This document shows positions 4,141 to 8,182 of a DNA stretch of 8,182 nt, piece after piece; the first letter of the stretch is position 1; each line of letters starts with the position of its first letter. The position numbers were made by a program, and so were the translations under genes. The notes under the pieces were generated by a model. The model was not told where the DNA came from. It saw only the letters and a list, made by a program, of their open reading frames with translations, and searched no databases. Source of the DNA: an uncultured Acetatifactor sp. (GTDB lineage: Bacteria; Bacillota; Clostridia; Lachnospirales; Lachnospiraceae); the NCBI GenBank assembly GCA_910589655.1, contig CAJUTJ010000147.1, forward strand, positions 1 to 8,182, written 5' to 3'.

Positions 4141-7100
4141 CCTTTCTTCTCCCTGATTAAAATATCATAGACACAGGGAATCACCACCAGCGTCAGCAAT
4201 GTACCGTAAAGCAGGCCGCCGATTGTTACCACCGCCATTGGTTTCCCCATCTCGGAACCCATGTCGTTGCTGAACACCATGGTGGACAGAGCCAAAATGG
4301 TCGTCAGAGCCGTCATCAGCACGGGGCGCAGCCTTGTTCTTCCCGCCGTCAAAATGGCTTCCCGCTTCTCCATGCCGCTTTCCCGGAGCTGGTTCATATA
4401 ATCAATCAGAACAATACCGTTATTCACGATAATACCCGCCAGCATGACAAAACCAATCATGGCAATAACGCTGACCTCGCTGCCGCTGATAAACAGCCCC
4501 ATAAACCCGCCGGTAAAGGCTAATGGTATAGTAAACATAATGATAAACGGGGACAGCAGCGACTGGAACTGCGCCACCATAATCAAGTACATAAACGCAA
4601 CGGCCAGAACCAGCATCAGCATCATCTGCTGCATGGCATCCTCAATCATCTCGTTTTCACCGGAAAATACCAGCTGATATCCGGCAGGAACCTCATAGTC
4701 AGCCAATGCCTCTTCCACGTCATCCGCCACCAGTCCCACATTATAGCCTTCCGCAATGGCCGCGGATACTCCCACGTACCTCGTCTGTTCCGCACGGTTG
4801 ATGGCGCTCAGCGCGTAGGCAGGTTCAAAAGATGCCATCTCGGACAAAGGCACCTTTACGCTTTCTCCGTCTTCGTCCGTACCTTTGATTTCAATATCCT
4901 CCACCAACGCTCTGGTCAATGTAATGTCGCTGCCGTTCATAACATAAACGCTGTAATCCTTGTCCGCCGCTACCAGTGTGGTACTGCTGCTTGCCTCGGA
5001 AAGCTTGGCGGTAATCTGGGTAAATACCTGTGCCACCGTCAATCCGTAATTTACCGCCTTGTCGCGGTCAATGAGAACGCGCAGCTCCTCCTCCGCTTCC
5101 TCCAGCCCGTCGCTGACATCGGCAGTGCCTTCCACGCTCTCCAGAATGGCCGTCACTTCCTTTGCGATGCGCTGCAAGGTATCCAGATCACGTCCCCTGA
5201 CCTGAATGGAAATACCGCTTCCACCCATGGCGCTCATATCCATACTGGAAGTGTCAATGGTAATCTCCGCATCCAAATCCGCAGTTTTTTCCTCTATAAT
5301 ATCCCCGATCTTTTCATTGCTCATGGACTTATCGTCCCTTGTCACCACATAGATTTCCGTGACATTCACGGCGCCCCCGGAACTGCTGCCGCCCATCAGC
5401 GCCATAGTGGAGCTGCTGGTCATAGCGCCCACGTTCTGCACGTCTTCTATGGAAAGGATGGCTTCCACCACCTGATCGGTCAAAGCCGCCGTCTCCTCCA
5501 GCGTAGCGTCATCCGGCAGCTCCACATGGACTGTAAGCTGATTGGAATCCATGTCCGACATAAAAGCGGTACCATTGGTAAATGCCAGCGCCACGGAAGA
5601 CACAAGCAATGCCAGAACCACAATAAATACCAGCGGCTTCCCCTTCAGGGACACTGCCAGCAGCTTCTCATACCCTTTTGCCAGCCCGCCGAAAAATCTA
5701 CCTTCCTTCTGTTCCTTGGTCTTCACCAAAATCTTGGAAGACATGGCCGGCACTACGGTTAACGCGATCACAAGACTGGCTAACAGCGAATAAGCGATGG
5801 TCAAACCCATATCCACGAACAGCTGTCTGGTAATCCCTTCCGTAAATACAATGGGAAGGAACACACATACGGTAGTCATGGTAGATGCCATAATCGCTCC
5901 GGAAACCTCTTTTGTTCCCTCCATGGCGGCTTCCTTCACCGAATAACCCTCGCTCCGCAGGCGGTAAATGTTTTCTATGACAACGATGGAGTTATCCACC
6001 AGCATACCGATACCCAGCGCCAGACCGGACAGGGAAATAATATTCAATGTCACACCGCTGAAATACATACATACAATTGCCGTAACCAAACTGATGGGAA
6101 TGGAGAACGCCACCACCACCGTGGGCCTGAGATCCTTTAAAAATACCAGAAGGATCAAAATGGCCAGCGCACCGCCGAAAAGTATATTATTGATGATGGA
6201 ATCCATCACCAAATCTATGTAAATTCCCTGATCCATCAAAGTAATCAGCGTCAGGTCGGGATTTCCGTCCGTCAGCTCCTCAAACCGCTCTGCCAGCAGG
6301 TCGGAAACCTCACCGGTAGAGTATCCAGTCTGCTTCTGGATCGTCAGCATAATACCGGCGCTTCCGTCCACATTGGCATAAATCTCATGGGAATTGTCGG
6401 TGTAAAAAACATCCGCCACATCTCCCAGAGTAATCACGGGGACTCCGTCCAAATGCAGATCCAAAAGGGGCATGGCCTGAAGCTCCTCCACCGTGGAGGG
6501 CTTATCTCCCACACGGACCATATAGTCAATGCCGTCCTCCGTCACATACCCCGCGGGCATGGAAAAGTTCTGTGCCGTGAGCAAGCCTTCTATGGTTTCC
6601 ACCGTCAAAATATTATTAAGATTCGCGGAATCATACGCGCTCTGCCTTGCGTCTTCCAGCTGTTCCTCGCCTTCCTTCAGCTGATCCTCGGCATCCTTCA
6701 TCTGATCTTGGGCATCCTTCAACTGGTCTGCCGCAGTATTCAGCTGATCTTCGGCATCTTTCATAGTATCCCAACCGGTATCCAGCTGTTTCTGGGCGGC
6801 TTCCAACTGTGTATCGGCAAGCCCCATCTGATATTCCCCAAGGGAAATGGATGCCTTGCCGTTGGCAAATTCAATGGCCGCCGTCATCTCACCCTTTTCC
6901 AGCTCGGCCAAGCCCGCATTCACCGTAGCAATGGCAGTGTCCAGATCTGCCATGCCCATGGCGGCAAGCTGCTGGTTTATCATGGATGCATACCCTTCAT
7001 ACCCAAGACCGGAGGTCTGGGCGTTCAGCGCGGAAACCATATTTTCCTTCCGGGATAACAGATCCGCTTTCTGGCTCTCCAAGCCGGCCTTCTGCTCCTC

Positions 7101-8096
7101 TAACGCAGCCTTTTGTGCTTCCAGTCCGGCTTTCTGTTCCTCCAATCCGGTAATCAGATTACCCACGGAAGACGCATCCGTCCAATCTATCATCGCCAGA
7201 ATCTCTTCATTCCCTCCCAGCGCCGCGGAAAGCGCTGCCTGTAAAGAGGCAATAGCATTGGCATCTCCCGATCCGACTACAGTCTCAAAAGTATCCTTGA
7301 TCTGGGAAAGTCCCTCGACGGCGCCGTCCATCTGGCTGATTCCCCCATTGATCTGGGTGATTCCGGCATCCATCTGTGCAATTCCCGCATCCAACTGCGG
7401 AATTCCCGCATCAATCTGTGCGATTCCTTCCGCCAGCTGCTTTGCCGATGTCAGGCTGCTCTTCATGTTATCCAGCTGCGCCTTTACTCCCAGCAGCTCC
7501 GTCTTCTTCGCCGCCAGCTCCGCCGCCGTCTTTGCCTGAGCGGCCTCCAGCTGCTCCCGGCCCTCATCCAGCGCCTCTCTGCCCTCGTCAATCTTATCCC
7601 TGTTCTCATCCAGCTCTCTCTGGCCGTCGGTTAGCTCCTGTCTGCCGTCCTCCAATTCCTTCCGTCCGTCGTTCAGCTCCTTCCAACCGTCGGAAATCTC
7701 TTTTTTCCCGTCCTCCAGCTGCTTTCTGCCGTCTGCAAGCTCTTCCTCTGCCTCTTCCATCTTACCGTCGATGGCTGCAAATATTTTAGCGTTCAGCTCA
7801 TCCACCTTGTCCTGACGGATGATCACATGGACGCTCTCTTCCAGCAGACCGGTAGCGCTGACACTTGCCACCCCTTCGATACTCTCCAATTCGGGCATAA
7901 TGGATTCCTGTACATAAGTGCTGATCTGGCCGTTATCCATCCCTTCCACGCCCACTGCCGCAATCATAACCGGCAGCATATCGGGGTTCAGTTTCATGAT
8001 AATGGGATTGCCCACGGAGTCGTCCCAGAAACTCTTAATCTGATCGAGGACACTGAAAAACCCCCGCTTTTTTGTGGGAGTTTTTCTTTCTTCCAT
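4128..8096 (-). CDS. RND-family efflux permease with coiled-coil insert, 5'-truncated
   Basis: The frame encodes 1322 residues of an AcrB/SwrC-like (HAE1-type) RND transporter, a proton-driven exporter of drugs or amphiphiles in the cytoplasmic membrane. RND sequence begins near residue 17 (LDQIKSFWDDSVGNPIIMK). Porter segments at about 30-110 and 493-627 flank an insert of about 380 residues (111-492) of 7-residue repeats. Membrane helices cluster at 628-790 with LVDNSIVVIEN (Asp701 in the proton-relay position), then TM7 at about 820-840. The second porter region is 843-1150, and TM8-12 lie at 1153-1312 with IIVNNGIVLIDY. The normal N-terminus, with TM1 and the first porter strands (roughly 100 residues by family knowledge), is missing. 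It is replaced by sequence encoding a terminator hairpin, and ATG 8096 has no Shine-Dalgarno. It is probably a pseudogene despite its long open frame. No adaptor subunit lies in the window. Confidence 0.9.
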   Translation of the reverse strand: MEERKTPTKKRGFFSVLDQIKSFWDDSVGNPIIMKLNPDMLPVMIAAVGVEGMDNGQISTYVQESIMPELESIEGVASVSATGLLEESVHVIIRQDKVDELNAKIFAAIDGKMEEAEEELADGRKQLEDGKKEISDGWKELNDGRKELEDGRQELTDGQRELDENRDKIDEGREALDEGREQLEAAQAKTAAELAAKKTELLGVKAQLDNMKSSLTSAKQLAEGIAQIDAGIPQLDAGIAQMDAGITQINGGISQMDGAVEGLSQIKDTFETVVGSGDANAIASLQAALSAALGGNEEILAMIDWTDASSVGNLITGLEEQKAGLEAQKAALEEQKAGLESQKADLLSRKENMVSALNAQTSGLGYEGYASMINQQLAAMGMADLDTAIATVNAGLAELEKGEMTAAIEFANGKASISLGEYQMGLADTQLEAAQKQLDTGWDTMKDAEDQLNTAADQLKDAQDQMKDAEDQLKEGEEQLEDARQSAYDSANLNNILTVETIEGLLTAQNFSMPAGYVTEDGIDYMVRVGDKPSTVEELQAMPLLDLHLDGVPVITLGDVADVFYTDNSHEIYANVDGSAGIMLTIQKQTGYSTGEVSDLLAERFEELTDGNPDLTLITLMDQGIYIDLVMDSIINNILFGGALAILILLVFLKDLRPTVVVAFSIPISLVTAIVCMYFSGVTLNIISLSGLALGIGMLVDNSIVVIENIYRLRSEGYSVKEAAMEGTKEVSGAIMASTMTTVCVFLPIVFTEGITRQLFVDMGLTIAYSLLASLVIALTVVPAMSSKILVKTKEQKEGRFFGGLAKGYEKLLAVSLKGKPLVFIVVLALLVSSVALAFTNGTAFMSDMDSNQLTVHVELPDDATLEETAALTDQVVEAILSIEDVQNVGAMTSSSTMALMGGSSSGGAVNVTEIYVVTRDDKSMSNEKIGDIIEEKTADLDAEITIDTSSMDMSAMGGSGISIQVRGRDLDTLQRIAKEVTAILESVEGTADVSDGLEEAEEELRVLIDRDKAVNYGLTVAQVFTQITAKLSEASSSTTLVAADKDYSVYVMNGSDITLTRALVEDIEIKGTDEDGESVKVPLSEMASFEPAYALSAINRAEQTRYVGVSAAIAEGYNVGLVADDVEEALADYEVPAGYQLVFSGENEMIEDAMQQMMLMLVLAVAFMYLIMVAQFQSLLSPFIIMFTIPLAFTGGFMGLFISGSEVSVIAMIGFVMLAGIIVNNGIVLIDYMNQLRESGMEKREAILTAGRTRLRPVLMTALTTILALSTMVFSNDMGSEMGKPMAVVTIGGLLYGTLLTLVVIPCVYDILIREKKGKEE
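6642..7754 (-). repeat. Heptad-repeat tracts inside the RND gene
   Basis: Four tracts of 21-bp period encode 7-residue repeats. Residues 115-185 follow an L-x-D-G-[RK]-x-E pattern, about ten copies. Residues 223-262 follow I-x-Q-[IM]-D-A-G, five copies. Residues 318-351 follow L-E-x-Q-K-A-G, five copies. Residues 444-485 follow [ML]-K-D-A-x-D-Q, six copies. Together they suggest a long coiled-coil hairpin projecting from the extracytoplasmic porter domain. Similar tracts occur in YhgE/Pip-type proteins of Gram-positive bacteria. Confidence 0.8.
8056..8085 (-). terminator. Rho-independent terminator inside the start of the RND frame
   Basis: On the minus strand AAAAACTCCC pairs with GGGGGTTTTT (ten pairs including one G-T) around a 10-nt loop, ending in TTTTTC. 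It covers codons 4-14 of the frame beginning at 8096. RND homology starts directly after it. It probably belongs to whatever gene or element ends upstream and would block transcription into the pump gene. Confidence 0.7.
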
Positions 8097-8182
8097 AACA
8101 TAGTGTCAGAGATTACGATTCACTAAAAAATGCGGGCTGTTTTACCATCCGGCCAGTGCAATCAACTTCGTCATTCTCTTAA
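8097..8182 (-). other. Edge of an unidentified upstream gene or element
   Basis: The 86 bp before the truncated RND gene contain two short minus-strand frames entering from the window edge: one ending KRMTKLIALAGW then TAA near 8143, and one ending near 8112. Either could be the 3' end of an upstream gene whose terminator is 8056-8085, for example a mobile-element gene. There is too little sequence to identify it. Confidence 0.25.

Noticed and set aside
6847..7539. 230-codon plus-strand open frame
   Set aside because: It is a shadow of the 21-bp-periodic heptad region of the RND gene; its Ser/Ala/Pro-rich repetitive translation is the antisense of the heptads.

Overview
The window looks like chromosomal DNA of a Gram-positive Clostridia member, probably Lachnospiraceae-like. 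This is inferred from the mixed AT-rich and moderate-GC composition, strong GGAGG-type ribosome binding sites, TTGACA/TATAAT promoters, a tRNA gene without an encoded CCA, and an RND pump with the long coiled-coil insert known from Clostridia. No species-level marker is present. Every gene I can support lies on the minus strand, so read from high to low coordinates.

Positions 8182-3166 hold a drug-efflux locus. A large RND permease gene (8096-4128) has lost its normal 5' end. Its first codons are a rho-independent terminator hairpin, and recognisable RND sequence begins directly after it. The protein carries an insert of about 380 residues built from 7-residue repeats. Four imperfect 21-22 bp tandem repeats run across its stop codon. 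Next comes a TetR/AcrR regulator (3813-3166) with a strong Shine-Dalgarno and a 34-bp imperfect palindrome as likely operator. Its target is unknown; the neighbouring pump is the obvious candidate.

Positions 3165-2804 hold no convincing gene but contain a cluster of hairpins, three of which share a CGC-TGTNNNN-GCG core. Then comes an intact tRNA-Thr(GGU) with a perfect -35 box, a near-perfect -10 and its own terminator. Its T-loop carries C where almost all tRNAs have U55.

Positions 2699-199 look like a small, mostly AT-rich genomic island bounded by two direct copies of the tRNA-Thr 3' half (44 bp, one mismatch). One copy completes the intact tRNA. The other is a displaced remnant that keeps its own terminator. 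Pairs of CTAACAA motifs lie just inside both ends. The island carries a possible ~90-nt RNA transcription unit, an unrecognised ORF, a 5'-truncated ADP-ribosylglycohydrolase and a complete YefM/YoeB-type toxin-antitoxin operon. No integrase is present, so this is a remnant or a non-autonomous element. Outside the island, at 1-119, is a long imperfect fold-back repeat resembling a MITE or REP-like element.

The toxin-antitoxin pair is the only module here that looks intact and self-contained. The pump and the hydrolase both look decayed. I found no clearly new multi-gene system. The most unusual items are the att-like tRNA duplication with the U55C change, the promoter-to-terminator RNA unit, the shared-core hairpin cluster and the truncated coiled-coil RND protein.
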